A stretch of DNA of 14,777 bases, from contig JADHWZ010000033.1 in the NCBI GenBank assembly GCA_016783225.1, forward strand, positions 1-14,777, in the 5' to 3' direction. The notes beneath the pieces are model-generated. The model did no database searches, had not been told where the DNA came from, and saw only the letters and a list, made by a program, of their open reading frames with translations. A program made the position numbers and the translations under genes. This DNA is from Dehalococcoidia bacterium (GTDB taxonomy: Bacteria > Chloroflexota > Dehalococcoidia > GIF9 > UBA5620). Shown one piece after another: positions 6,329 to 14,298 of this stretch (position 1 is its first letter; each line of letters begins with the position of its first letter).

Positions 6329-6362
6329 ATGCCCCCATTTTCCACTGGCTTATTAGGGGCAT
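6329..6362. terminator. Possible terminator after the integrase relic
   Basis: ATGCCCC (6329-6335) can pair with GGGGCAT (6356-6362) across a 20-base loop. On the - strand the stem is followed by TTTTC; on the + strand no T run follows. The loop is long, so this is a weak call. Confidence 0.3.
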
Positions 6363-6377
6363 GTTAGCTGAAAAAAT

Positions 6378-6450
6378 TGGTAGCGGGGGTTGGATTTGAA
6401 CCAACGACCTTCGGGTTGTCAACCCCGCGAAGTGCTGCCGTTCTACCTTT
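6378..6450 (-). pseudogene. Degenerate tRNA (anticodon GAC, Val-like), right attachment copy
   Basis: On the - strand the 3' part is intact: CCA, discriminator A, acceptor strand CCCCGCT, T-stem GTTGG/CCAAC with loop TTCAAAT, variable AGGTC, anticodon loop TTGACAA. The anticodon stem pairs only if a 3-base GCG bulge is allowed (CTTC-GCG-GGG with CCCGAAG). Part of a D-arm remains (GGTAGAACGGC), but no AGCGGGG acceptor strand is found in the bases beyond it. It is more complete than the copy at 5229 but not a sound tRNA. A poly-T stretch follows the CCA on the - strand. Confidence 0.55.
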
Positions 6451-6578
6451 TGTATTGAAATCTGACCTTAGCCTGTTGCCTATTCTGCGGCCACCTTGAG
6501 CGTCAATCTCGCACTTCTGCAGATGATTTCACATGGCCCGTTTTCTGGCTTCCCGCGGCATTAAACGAGTCAGCTCCG

Positions 6579-6608
6579 TTGTTCCATCAAATCGGGCTGT
6601 GCTACAAT
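6579..6608 (+). promoter_or_regulatory. Candidate sigma-70 promoter with extended -10
   Basis: TGCTACAAT gives an extended -10 (TACAAT at 6603-6608), with TTGTTC at 6579-6584 as a weak -35 at 18-bp spacing. The predicted start near 6615 coincides with the first arm of the inverted repeats at 6617-6668. It points toward cbiA on the opposite strand, with no + strand gene downstream. Confidence 0.35.
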
Positions 6609-6616
6609 CTAGCTGT

Positions 6617-6668
6617 AGGGCTAGTCCAAACACCCCATCGACCTGAGGCTAGCCCTTGTGGTGTTTGG
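6617..6668 (+). ncRNA. Interleaved inverted repeats, possible structured RNA
   Basis: AGGGCTAG (6617-6624) matches CTAGCCCT (6649-6656), and CCAAACACC (6626-6634) matches GGTGTTTGG (6660-6668); both pairs are perfect. The arms interleave (A B a b), so the transcript could form either of two exclusive hairpins or a pseudoknot. Linkers are 1, 14 and 3 bases; the short linkers make a full pseudoknot tight. The strand is chosen only because of the promoter-like site just upstream. Whether it is transcribed is unknown. Confidence 0.3.
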
Positions 6669-6756
6669 AAATGGCTTTGCCCTGTCTGCTTGCTTTGATC
6701 CGAGAGGTCCCTGAGTTCCAGCTACTGAAAACGGGATTGCTTGAGCCACGGAAGGG

Positions 6757-6942
6757 TCAAGACAGGCTGGTCGTGCCCGATGCTGCCAGGGCGAGGCAGC
6801 TTGGATCAATGTAGTCCGGGGCACACTTGAAAGGCTGTACCCGCACGCCCCTTTCCATTAAGGCGGCAATAAGCCCGACGGCGATAGTAGTTTTACCCAC
6901 CCCACTGCTCGTTCCGGCAATCACCAGTCTGGGAATATTCAC
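6757..6942 (-). pseudogene. cbiA: Truncated cobyrinate a,c-diamide synthase
   Basis: Only the first 61 codons of cbiA survive; the full protein is about 450 residues. What remains is clear: [19 protein letters not shown] with the P-loop, then [15 protein letters not shown], the family's nucleotide-binding start. After SGTTSLS the frame stops with TGA at 6757-6759 and no other frame continues the family pattern, so both the amidotransferase half and the rest of the synthetase half are missing. The start is GTG 6942, overlapping the cbiGH stop as GTGA, with GGAG 8 bases upstream, so the stub is still coupled to the operon. Glutamine-dependent amidation of cobyrinic acid must be supplied by another copy if cobalamin is made. 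An assembly join is an alternative explanation. Confidence 0.8.
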
Positions 6943-8804
6943 CGCGAAGCTCCGCTAGCTAGGTCATACTTCCTCTGGTAGCCACGGGGGGTTACCATCC
7001 AACCATCGAAAGCAAAGGTACTTGAATTGCCGATGATGATAGTCGTGTTCATACCTATTTCAAAGTCCAGCATATGTTCCAAATCGGTTATTGCTACCTG
7101 TTGCTTTTGCCTGTAGGCATTGCTGACAATGCCTACAGGGGTGGTGGAAGGGCGATGTTGCAGGATAATCTCCCTGGCCTCAATTAAGTGGTGCTGGCGT
7201 TTTTGGCTCCTCGGATTATGGATAACAATGACAAAGTCGCCCCTGGCCACCAGCTCTAACTTTTGCCTTATGTCCGCCCATGGGACGAGGTAGTCGCTAA
7301 GACTGATAGTAACAAAATCGCCCATTGCTGGGGCCCCGAGCAAGGCAGCCGTAGCTACTAGAGAAGGGACCCCAGGTACCACTTCTACATCTAACCTATC
7401 GCCTTGTTCATGCAGGATCTCACCAACCAGCCCGGCCATGCCATAGATACCGGCATCACCACCGCACACAATGGCTACTGTTTTACCCTCCTTAACCAAG
7501 CTGGTTGCCACCTTGGCTCGCTGAACCTCTTCTCCCATGCCGGTGGCGATGACCTCTTTCCGGGACAAAAAAGGTTCAATCAGCCTGATATAGGTCGTAT
7601 AGCCGACGATGACTTCGCTGAGACGGATTACGTCCCTGGCCCGGAGGGTCATGTGCTCCGGGTGGCCTGGACCAATACCGACCAGGAAAAGTTTGCCCGT
7701 CTTTGGCTTATCACTGCTGACAAAGGGCAACCTGGCTACGGCAATAGCTACCTTTCTATCATAACTTAGCTTGGGCACAAGGAGAGAGGTATTGCCACTG
7801 CTCAATATTGCCGCTGCCTCGCACACCGACGGCGTCCCCAAGTATTTTAGAGCCGCCGAAAGGCTGGAGGGAAAATTCGCCTGCTCCAGGGTTTCTTTAT
7901 CAAAATACTCTATCGGCAGGTTGTATTTTCGGGCAAACTCTAGAAGCCCCACCTCCTCTTTCTTCCTATCAATAGTGGCTACATTCCTTAGGCTTTTAAT
8001 GGAGAGCCGGTGTTCCAACAATACACTGGCAACCGCTTTCTCTATCTCCGCAGATTTCGTCCCACGATTACAGCCAATGCCTATCACCAGGCTCTTTGGC
8101 CGGTATACCAGGATGTAAGGAGGCAGAGCCTGATATTCTTCAGTCAGCACCCGGTCAGTAATCACCACTGCTGCCTGGCAACCGGACTCCTTTAAAGTTT
8201 CAAGGGCAGCAAAAAGACGGAGGTTAGCTGGTAGCGACTTTTCCCTCGCCCACCAATTTGTCTCACCGGCATCTTGGTAAATGCCAACACATTCTCCGTT
8301 GACCAGCGAAGCGCTGACTCTGGTAACGTTACCATCATCCTCCAGTTCCCAGCCAAACTCCTTCCCCAGGAGGTCGACGGCGATGGTCTGGCTTACATCT
8401 GAGGCGGTGGTAATGACCGGCTGGGCACCGAGGAGGGAAGCTATCCTCCTAGTCAACTCGTTGGCACCACCCAGATGCCCGGAAAGAAGGCTCACCACGA
8501 AATTTGCTGAATCATCAATGGCTACTACCCCTGGGTCTTGCCGCTTGTCTCCCAGCTCTGAGGCTAATAAGCGAACCGCGGCGCCCACTGCCATGGCCAT
8601 CACTAGATATCGGTAGCGACTAAAAGCTTCCTTAACCACTTTTCTAGCCGGCGGCGGAAAGGCATACTCCCCACTCTTCGCGGCAAATTTGGCCGGCACA
8701 TAGAGGTGACTGCCGGGAAATAGCAGACTCAACCGCCGTCCCAATTTCACCCCCTTCTTGGTAATGGCCACAATTGCTATCTTATCAAGACGTCCGGAAC
8801 TCAT
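6939..8804 (-). CDS. cbiGH: CbiG-CbiH fusion: cobalt-precorrin-5A hydrolase / cobalt-precorrin-3 C17-methyltransferase
   Basis: A 621-residue bifunctional cytoplasmic enzyme of anaerobic corrin synthesis. Residues 1 to about 360 are CbiG, which opens the delta-lactone and removes acetaldehyde: [17 protein letters not shown] (97-113), GIGCNRG (242-248), SVCEAAA (326-332). From about 370 on is CbiH, which methylates C-17 and contracts the ring using [14 protein letters not shown] (376-386), GGDAGIYGM (448-456), EVVPGVPS (474-481), then IHNPRS. Both halves have full family length, and the fusion is known in other bacteria. ATG 8804 has GAGGGG 7 bases upstream and overlaps the end of cbiF by 20 bp. 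The stop overlaps the cbiA stub start. Confidence 0.92.
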   Translation of the reverse strand: MSSGRLDKIAIVAITKKGVKLGRRLSLLFPGSHLYVPAKFAAKSGEYAFPPPARKVVKEAFSRYRYLVMAMAVGAAVRLLASELGDKRQDPGVVAIDDSANFVVSLLSGHLGGANELTRRIASLLGAQPVITTASDVSQTIAVDLLGKEFGWELEDDGNVTRVSASLVNGECVGIYQDAGETNWWAREKSLPANLRLFAALETLKESGCQAAVVITDRVLTEEYQALPPYILVYRPKSLVIGIGCNRGTKSAEIEKAVASVLLEHRLSIKSLRNVATIDRKKEEVGLLEFARKYNLPIEYFDKETLEQANFPSSLSAALKYLGTPSVCEAAAILSSGNTSLLVPKLSYDRKVAIAVARLPFVSSDKPKTGKLFLVGIGPGHPEHMTLRARDVIRLSEVIVGYTTYIRLIEPFLSRKEVIATGMGEEVQRAKVATSLVKEGKTVAIVCGGDAGIYGMAGLVGEILHEQGDRLDVEVVPGVPSLVATAALLGAPAMGDFVTISLSDYLVPWADIRQKLELVARGDFVIVIHNPRSQKRQHHLIEAREIILQHRPSTTPVGIVSNAYRQKQQVAITDLEHMLDFEIGMNTTIIIGNSSTFAFDGWMVTPRGYQRKYDLASGASR

Positions 8805-9549
8805 GTCTGAACCCCTCGTTATAGAGCTGGGAACGCATACCTTTCCCCTTAGAGTTCAAAAAGTCGCCCACCAGTATCAGCGCCTGCTTCTTGATGCCCA
8901 GTGCCTTCACCTGCTCGGCCAGACTCTTCAAAGTAGTCCGCACCACAATTTCATCTTCCCAGCTCGCTCTATAGACGACAGCTGCCGGAGTTTCAGCGGG
9001 ATAGCCCCCCTCCAGAAGCTCGGCGACCACGCTTTCGACCAAAGAGGCGCTCAAGAAGATGGCCATGGTAGCCCGGTGCGCCGCCAGCCCTTTCAGACTC
9101 TCTGAGCCCGGAACTGGCGTTCTACCTTCCATTCGGGTGATGATAACCGTCTGAGAAAGCTCCGGTATGGTAAGCTCTGTTTTCAATGTAGCGGCAGCGG
9201 CAAATAAGGAGCTTACCCCAGGTATGATCTCATATTTTATTCCCTTCTCATCCAGGACGACCATCTGCTCCTGAATGGCTCCGTAGATGCTGGGGTCACC
9301 GCTCTGCAAGCGGGCGACTAATTTCCCTTGCCTCACGGCATTAGTAATAATCTCGGTTATCTGGTCTAAGGAGAGAGAGGCGCTCTGGTAAATGTCAACT
9401 CCCTCTTTAGCGCAGGAACAAACCGCAGGGTTTACTAAAGAGTCAGCGTAAATAATAACATCTGCTCGCTCGATAATCCTTTTCCCCTTGATGGTCAGCA
9501 AGTCCGGGTCGCCTGGCCCAGCCCCAATAAAGTATACCTGCGTTGCCAT
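8785..9549 (-). CDS. cbiF: Cobalt-precorrin-4 C11-methyltransferase
   Basis: A 254-residue SAM-dependent tetrapyrrole methyltransferase that methylates C-11 in the anaerobic pathway. Family marks are FIGAGPGDPDLLTIKG (7-22), YADSLVNP (34-41), LQSGDPSIYGAIQEQ (81-95), YEIIPGVSS (106-114) and ITRMEGRTPVP. The ADSLVNP and EGRTPVP elements separate CbiF/CobM from the related CbiL and CbiH. ATG 9549 is chosen because GGAGG lies 4 bases upstream; a TTG further up (9564) would swallow that site. Only one base separates the start from the cbiL stop (TAGCATG), so the ribosome site is inside cbiL. Confidence 0.93.
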   Translation of the reverse strand: MATQVYFIGAGPGDPDLLTIKGKRIIERADVIIYADSLVNPAVCSCAKEGVDIYQSASLSLDQITEIITNAVRQGKLVARLQSGDPSIYGAIQEQMVVLDEKGIKYEIIPGVSSLFAAAATLKTELTIPELSQTVIITRMEGRTPVPGSESLKGLAAHRATMAIFLSASLVESVVAELLEGGYPAETPAAVVYRASWEDEIVVRTTLKSLAEQVKALGIKKQALILVGDFLNSKGKGMRSQLYNEGFRHEFRTS

Positions 9550-9550
9550 G

Positions 9551-10258
9551 CTACCTCCGCACAATCAGTAGAGAGAAGTAGTCAAGCTTCTTTCCCTTCA
9601 ACTTCTTCACATCTCTAATTATCTCTTCGTCCGCAGTAGTACATCTTCTGACATAGGCGCACTTATCTGTCAAATTGAGCTCCTCAAGAATATTAAGAAT
9701 CCTTTCAAACGCAGTGTTTATTTTGAGGAAAACTACGGTATCAAAGTTTTCCAGAGTCTCTCTGATAGCTTTGTCTTCACAAATCGCCGATAGGATAGCT
9801 ATTCGCTCACCTCCGCTGGCGAGGGGAAGTAAAGCCGTGGCTGCCGCTGCATTGACCGAGGAAATTCCAGGGATAACCTCGATATCAACCTCAGGATGGC
9901 TTTTCTGCAAAACTGTAAAGACGTGAATGAACGTCCCGTAAAGGAGAGGGTCACCCTCAGCGATAAAAGCACAGTCCTTCCCTTCACTGAGATGCCCCCA
10001 GATATTCTGTGCCGCCTTCTCCCAATAGCTGGCTAGCTCCTCTGCATTTCTTCGCATAGGGAAAACCAACTCAATTATTTTCTGCTTCGGTTCCTTGATC
10101 AGACCGGCGATAATCTGGCTGGCATAGCTTTGACTTTTTCCATCCTTCTGGGGCACAAAGATAACCGGCACCCGGGACAAAATACGATGTGCTCGTAAAG
10201 TGAGGAGTTCAGGGTCACCAGGTCCTACCCCTATTCCGTAAAGACGACCAATTACCAC
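9551..10258 (-). CDS. cbiL: Cobalt-precorrin-2 C20-methyltransferase
   Basis: A 235-residue SAM-dependent methyltransferase that adds the C-20 methyl group, the first methylation after cobalt insertion. It shows GIGVGPGDPELLTLRA (8-23), FVPQKDGKSQSYA (34-46), ELVFPM (63-68), AEGDPLLYG (100-108) and EVIPGISSVNAAAA (127-140). The ELVFPM and KSxSYA elements are typical of CbiL/CobI. The start is GTG 10258 with a weak AGG upstream; it follows the cbiET stop by 31 bp, the widest gap in this part of the operon. The gene is CbiL by context with CbiD and CbiG; sequence alone cannot exclude use of metal-free precorrin-2. Confidence 0.92.
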   Translation of the reverse strand: MVIGRLYGIGVGPGDPELLTLRAHRILSRVPVIFVPQKDGKSQSYASQIIAGLIKEPKQKIIELVFPMRRNAEELASYWEKAAQNIWGHLSEGKDCAFIAEGDPLLYGTFIHVFTVLQKSHPEVDIEVIPGISSVNAAAATALLPLASGGERIAILSAICEDKAIRETLENFDTVVFLKINTAFERILNILEELNLTDKCAYVRRCTTADEEIIRDVKKLKGKKLDYFSLLIVRR

Positions 10259-10289
10259 TTTCTTTGCCTATATTTTGTCATCGCTCCCT

Positions 10290-11513
10290 TTACCGCCAGC
10301 CGGCGACCACAAATACCGGGGTCAAGGCTTCAAGGCGGGTAAGATTTGAGATGTCTCTGCTGCGAGCCACATTGACCAAGTTTATATCAAACATGAACCC
10401 ATTCGCTTTCAAACTATCAATCGCAGCCTGCAAGGTGTCCAGAGTAACCGCGTTGATGACAATCCGCCCCCCCGGCTTCAGCCGGTCACAAGCAACCTTC
10501 AGAATTCCGGCCAGCTCGCCACCGCTGCCGCCAACGAAAATCGTCGAAGGGTCGGGCAGCTTGCCAAGCCCCTCCGGTGCTGCAGCATGTATAACCCTGA
10601 TATTGTAGCGACCAAACTTCTGAATATTCTCTTTAATATTTGCTACTGCTTGGGCATTCTTCTCAATAGCGAGAACCCATCCTTTTTTGGTGAGAAAGGA
10701 GGCTTCAATAGACACGGCACCAGAGCCAGCGCCGATATCCCAAACAACACTGTCGTCCCTGAGGTGCATCTTGGCCAGACTGATTGCTCTCACCTCCAGC
10801 TTGGTAATCATGCCTTCCTCCAGCCGATGAAACTCCTCATCAGGGATTCCGAAGCATTCTTTAGGACGATTATTCTTGGCTGGGTCGTCTTTAATTAAAA
10901 TCATTATATTGAGGGGTGAGAACTCCATCTTCTTAAGGCTGTAGAGGTTGGTGGTTATGATTTTTTCCTTTTTGCTGCCCAGGTCTTGGCAAACATAAGC
11001 CCGGCAGTTGTCAATCCCGTGCTGCTGGAGAACTCTGGCAACTTCTCCAGGGGTGTGTTTGTCATCGGTAAAGATAGCAATTTTATGGACGGAGCGCACT
11101 GTGTCAATAATATCCTCAATTGGCCTAGAATGGGTGCTGACCAGGGCAGCATCATCCCAGCTCTCCTTAATCCGGGCAAAGGCAAGCTGCATGGGACTCA
11201 CGTTGGGTATTATCTCAACGATATCCTTGCCCAGCTTGCCCACGAGGTATTTGGCTATTCCATAAAGGTTGGGATCTCCTGAGGCCAGGACAACCACGCG
11301 CTTTTGTCCTAAGTTCTGCTGAATAAGGTCAATCACCTCGCTCAGGTTGTTCTTGATGGAGATGCTCTGTCCGGATAAGGAAGCAAACATATCAAGTAGC
11401 CGTTCCCCACCAAAGACCATATCTGCCTGTTGTACAATGTGGCGTGTTTCCGGAAGGAGGCCGCTAGCGCCACCTGGTCCGATACCAATAATGTACACCT
11501 TATCTGCTGGCAT
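10290..11513 (-). CDS. cbiET: CbiE-CbiT fusion: cobalt-precorrin-7 C5 / cobalt-precorrin-6B C15 methyltransferase (decarboxylating)
   Basis: A 407-residue bifunctional enzyme (CobL-like). The N-terminal CbiE half (1 to about 210) is a tetrapyrrole methylase with IGIGPGGASGLLPE (9-22), FGGERLLD (34-41), SGDPNLYG (78-85) and IPNVSPMQLAFARI (102-115). The C-terminal CbiT half (about 222-407) is a Rossmann SAM enzyme with GIPDEEF (222-228), EGMITKLEVRAISLAKM (233-249), DIGAGSGAVSIE (259-270) and FVGGSGG (326-332). It methylates C-5 and C-15 and decarboxylates the C-12 acetate. ATG 11513 has GGGGAG 5 bases upstream; the farther ATG 11540 has none. It overlaps the cbiD end by 14 bp. Confidence 0.92.
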   Translation of the reverse strand: MPADKVYIIGIGPGGASGLLPETRHIVQQADMVFGGERLLDMFASLSGQSISIKNNLSEVIDLIQQNLGQKRVVVLASGDPNLYGIAKYLVGKLGKDIVEIIPNVSPMQLAFARIKESWDDAALVSTHSRPIEDIIDTVRSVHKIAIFTDDKHTPGEVARVLQQHGIDNCRAYVCQDLGSKKEKIITTNLYSLKKMEFSPLNIMILIKDDPAKNNRPKECFGIPDEEFHRLEEGMITKLEVRAISLAKMHLRDDSVVWDIGAGSGAVSIEASFLTKKGWVLAIEKNAQAVANIKENIQKFGRYNIRVIHAAAPEGLGKLPDPSTIFVGGSGGELAGILKVACDRLKPGGRIVINAVTLDTLQAAIDSLKANGFMFDINLVNVARSRDISNLTRLEALTPVFVVAGWR

Positions 11514-12603
11514 TGGCTCTCCCCAAAATGGTTCCTTCATAATCGCTTATGATACACTCCACCTCAAGTTTTCCACCGACACTTCCCCTGCATTCCCTCA
11601 CGGCTAGCTGGCAGAGTCCATCGCAAAATTGCCTAGAATACACAGCTGGTAACATTCTCCTGAAATGATTAGCTGTAACTGCCTCCTGCAAAACTTTCAC
11701 TGTTTGCCGTGGCACACCACAACTTGCTGCCACCTCAGACATAAAGTTGATGTCCACTCTGGAATTGCTGACGTTGGTGTACAGGTGCCCGGCAGCAAGT
11801 TTACTTATCTTGCCCACCATTCCCCAGATGACTACTTTAGCCATACCTCGTTTGGCACATTCTTGAAGTGTGTAGCCAATGAAGTCGCCACATTGGATAA
11901 AACACTCCTCAGCCAGTGATACCAACTCTCGTTGGGCAAACTTCTCACTGCGCCTGCCTGTGGTCAGCACTACCTCCCGGTAGCCACAAGCCATGGCTAT
12001 GTCCAACGCCTGTGAGATACAGGTGGTGTAAGCATTAACCGAATAGGGGATCACAATACCGGTGGTGCCCAGAATAGAAATGCCTCCCATTATTCCCAGA
12101 CGCGAGTTGAGTGTTCTCTTCGCCAGTTCCTTACCTCCTTTCACTGAGATAGTCACCTGGATTCCCTTGCCATCAAGCTTGCTTCTGGCTACTTCTTCCC
12201 CGACGGAGCTAGCAATCATCTGACGCGGTACCTGATTGATGGCGGCCATGCCAATCGGAATCTCCAGCCCTGGCTTGGTTACCAACCCAACTCCTTCTCC
12301 TCCGTCAATAGCAATGCCTGGCTCTGTTCTCCAGGATACAGTGGCACATATCTCAGCCCCATTGGTAACGTCAGGGTCATCGCCGGCATCCTTTATTACC
12401 GAGCACGATGCCTGGAGACTATTGAAGGCAAATTTCTCCATCCTGAAGTTGGCCTTACCGCTGTGAGGCAGGTCAATCTCTACCTGTTCCACACCCCTCT
12501 GTTCCAGCAGTGAGATGGTGGCTGCCTTGGCGGCAGCGGCAGCACAGGCCCCGGTAGTGTAGCCGCAGCGCAGTGGCTTGCCCTTTTTGCATCTTACTGT
12601 CAT
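11500..12603 (-). CDS. cbiD: Cobalt-precorrin-5B C1-methyltransferase
   Basis: A 367-residue enzyme that methylates C-1 after ring contraction, and a hallmark of the anaerobic pathway. Diagnostic blocks: LRCGYTTGACAAAAAKAA (11-28), KDAGDDPDVTNGA (71-83), GGEGVGLVTKPGL (101-113), AINQVPR (121-127) and NSRLGIMGGISILGTTGI (166-183). It belongs to its own fold family, distinct from the tetrapyrrole methylases around it. ATG 12603 follows the cbiO stop by one base (TGACATG) and the family begins close to the GYTTG motif, so longer in-frame extensions (12630, 12678) are rejected. Its presence with CbiG and CbiMNQO identifies the cluster as the cobalt-early route. Confidence 0.94.
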   Translation of the reverse strand: MTVRCKKGKPLRCGYTTGACAAAAAKAATISLLEQRGVEQVEIDLPHSGKANFRMEKFAFNSLQASCSVIKDAGDDPDVTNGAEICATVSWRTEPGIAIDGGEGVGLVTKPGLEIPIGMAAINQVPRQMIASSVGEEVARSKLDGKGIQVTISVKGGKELAKRTLNSRLGIMGGISILGTTGIVIPYSVNAYTTCISQALDIAMACGYREVVLTTGRRSEKFAQRELVSLAEECFIQCGDFIGYTLQECAKRGMAKVVIWGMVGKISKLAAGHLYTNVSNSRVDINFMSEVAASCGVPRQTVKVLQEAVTANHFRRMLPAVYSRQFCDGLCQLAVRECRGSVGGKLEVECIISDYEGTILGRANASR

Positions 12604-12604
12604 G

Positions 12605-13492
12605 TCATCCGCTTTCCTTACTACGAACATATAGCTGGCGAATCTCCTCAGCCATTTCGCCGCCCCCCCTTCCCACAAGCTTCAGTATTTCCCGTCTCGC
12701 CTGCCCAATGGTCAGCGGAATTCTTGAAAAGTGCAGCCCGTCTTCCTTCTTCAAGATCTCAATGAGGTGCGCAATGCGTGGCAACCTTAGCTCAGCCTCC
12801 CTGACTAAGTCGGTGTCAGCGAATATTTTTTCCGGTGTTTCTTCTCCAATTATCCGCCCTTGTTTCATGATGGCGACTCGGTCACAGAACAGAGGCACCA
12901 ATTCGACATCATGGGTAGCCATTATCATAGCAGTTCCTCGCTCTTTATTCAGTTTCCTGAGCAAACGCATAATTGAGCTAACACCCTTTGGATCTAGGCC
13001 ACTCGTCGGTTCATCTAACAGAATTGTTTTTGGCTCCATAGCCAGGACCCCGGCAATAGCCACCCGCCTTTTTTGACCAAAACTCAGGGTGTGGATGGCT
13101 CTATCGGGAAGCTCAGAGGCACCCACCAATTCCAAAGCCTCGGCAGTCCTCCGTGCCACCTCATCCGGCTTTAGCCCCAAGTTCACGGCGCCAAAGGCGA
13201 CATCCTGCCCCACGGTAGCACCAAAAAGTTGGTCGTTAGGGTCTTGAAAGACCATTCCCACCTGCCTGAAAATCTCCTCATCTTTAAAAGAACGTAGCTC
13301 TTTGTTATCCAGGAAGACCTTGCCCGATGACGGTTTTAGCAAGCCGTTGAGGTGTTTTAATAGGGTGGTCTTCCCACATCCATTAGCACCTAACAGGGCC
13401 AAAAATTCGCTATCTTTTAACTCTACATTGATTTCAGATATAGCTTGCGTATGACCGTCATAACTAAAGGACAAAGCTTCAGTTTTTATCAT
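12605..13492 (-). CDS. cbiO: CbiO ATPase of the cobalt ECF importer
   Basis: A 295-residue cytoplasmic ABC ATPase. Motifs: Walker A GANGCGKTT (35-43), Q-loop FQDPNDQLF (82-90), signature LSFGQ (136-140), Walker B TILLDEP (156-162), D-loop SGLD, H-loop THD (193-195). About 70 residues follow the ATPase core (LRLPRIAHLIEILKKEDG and beyond), a C-terminal extension of the kind seen in CbiO proteins; it carries few His, unlike the CbiO at 2047-2853. ATG 13492 overlaps the cbiQ stop as ATGA, and MIKTEALSFSYDG is the usual family start, so an upstream in-frame start at 13543 is rejected. Confidence 0.93.
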   Translation of the reverse strand: MIKTEALSFSYDGHTQAISEINVELKDSEFLALLGANGCGKTTLLKHLNGLLKPSSGKVFLDNKELRSFKDEEIFRQVGMVFQDPNDQLFGATVGQDVAFGAVNLGLKPDEVARRTAEALELVGASELPDRAIHTLSFGQKRRVAIAGVLAMEPKTILLDEPTSGLDPKGVSSIMRLLRKLNKERGTAMIMATHDVELVPLFCDRVAIMKQGRIIGEETPEKIFADTDLVREAELRLPRIAHLIEILKKEDGLHFSRIPLTIGQARREILKLVGRGGGEMAEEIRQLYVRSKESG

Positions 13493-14271
13493 ACTCTCAA
13501 CTGTCCTGCAAGGTAGAAAATCACCAGGGTAACGGTTAGGCAAATGGCGGCCATGTAATCCCTCTTATTAAAATGTTCTGTATAATTGATTGTCATAGTG
13601 CCGGTGTAACCTCGCGCTATCATTGCCTCAAAGACTCTCTCTGCCCGGTCATAGGCGCGCAGGATAAGACTCCCGCCCAGTACACCGACAGACTTCATGC
13701 TTTGCTGCCAGTTGCGGTAGCCCAGCCGTACCTTTTGGGCGTCTTTTATAGATATTGCTTCTTCGATAAGGACAAAGATGTAGCGGTAAATAAGCAGCGT
13801 CAGCTCAATAAAAACTTTAGACAGCCTAAACCAGCGAGCTGCCAGAAGCAGCTTGTGGGTGGGGGTAGACATGCTTAAGAAGAGAATTAATGATACGCCA
13901 CTTATCACGCGGCACATGATCAAAAAGCCACGTGCTAAACCCTCTTCATAACCTACCACATGGAATCCCCAAAAGGGAATAGTAAACAATGGGGTAGTGC
14001 CATAGAAGAATATCTGTGTAATCAGCACCACAGCCGCCATTGCCAGAGGCATGGTTAGCCTTAACATCAGCAGCTTCGGAGGTATTCCGATAGCGGCTAA
14101 AGTGGCTAGGCAAAAGATGGCAATGGCTATTGGAGTGTAGATGATTGGTGACAAAAGGTTAATAACCAGGGCAATAACGGTAAAGACTATCTTTACCCGT
14201 GCCTCTATCCCGGTTACAAGGTTCTCTTTACGAGCATAGACATCAGAAAAGATATCGTCTTTATGAAACAT
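13489..14271 (-). CDS. cbiQ: CbiQ transmembrane subunit of the cobalt ECF importer
   Basis: A 260-residue integral membrane protein. The coupling motifs are AQKVRLGY (178-185; the usual Arg-Gly is Arg-Leu-Gly here) and AMIARGY (216-222). Helices lie at about 27-62, 72-95, 112-135 and 238-257. The N-terminus (MFHKDDIFSDVYARKENL) is cytoplasmic and polar. It starts 27 bp after cbiN with only a weak ribosome site (GACGAG), and its stop overlaps cbiO. Its low similarity to the + strand CbiQ indicates a separate system. Confidence 0.9.
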   Translation of the reverse strand: MFHKDDIFSDVYARKENLVTGIEARVKIVFTVIALVINLLSPIIYTPIAIAIFCLATLAAIGIPPKLLMLRLTMPLAMAAVVLITQIFFYGTTPLFTIPFWGFHVVGYEEGLARGFLIMCRVISGVSLILFLSMSTPTHKLLLAARWFRLSKVFIELTLLIYRYIFVLIEEAISIKDAQKVRLGYRNWQQSMKSVGVLGGSLILRAYDRAERVFEAMIARGYTGTMTINYTEHFNKRDYMAAICLTVTLVIFYLAGQLRV

Positions 14272-14298
14272 TAACTCGTCTGAGTGCTATTCTCTTTT

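Larger units (their letters stand above)
5228..6417. mobile_element. Small integrated-element remnant bounded by tRNA-derived repeats
   Basis: Positions 5228-5268 and 6377-6417 are 41-bp direct repeats with two mismatches (the inner 30 bp, 5239-5268 and 6388-6417, are identical). Both are the 3' part of a tRNA gene on the - strand, the usual attachment site of tyrosine-recombinase elements. The unit is 1149 bp and contains a hendecad-repeat protein and the decayed C-terminal end of a tyrosine recombinase reading toward the right repeat, the position expected for an integrase. No replication or transfer genes fit. The seen facts are repeats plus integrase relic; that they form one element is inference, and the two copies may instead mark separate insertions. 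Confidence 0.6.
6451..6756. other. Non-coding stretch between the island and truncated cbiA
   Basis: No convincing gene lies here on either strand. Short open frames exist (for example one at 6621-6824 on the - strand that runs into cbiA out of frame), but none resembles a known protein. The expected remainder of cbiA is not recognisable in any - strand frame. The stretch does contain a promoter-like site and interleaved inverted repeats, listed separately. Confidence 0.5.

Noticed and set aside
6621..6824. A 67-codon - strand frame overlapping the cbiA stub
   Set aside because: It is out of frame with the clear cbiA start and matches no family; LDPS just after TSL could hint at a frameshift, but the text that follows is not cbiA-like.
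7404..8616. Several + strand frames of 61 to 121 codons opposite cbiGH
   Set aside because: No family resemblance, and the opposite strand carries an intact, strongly conserved gene.
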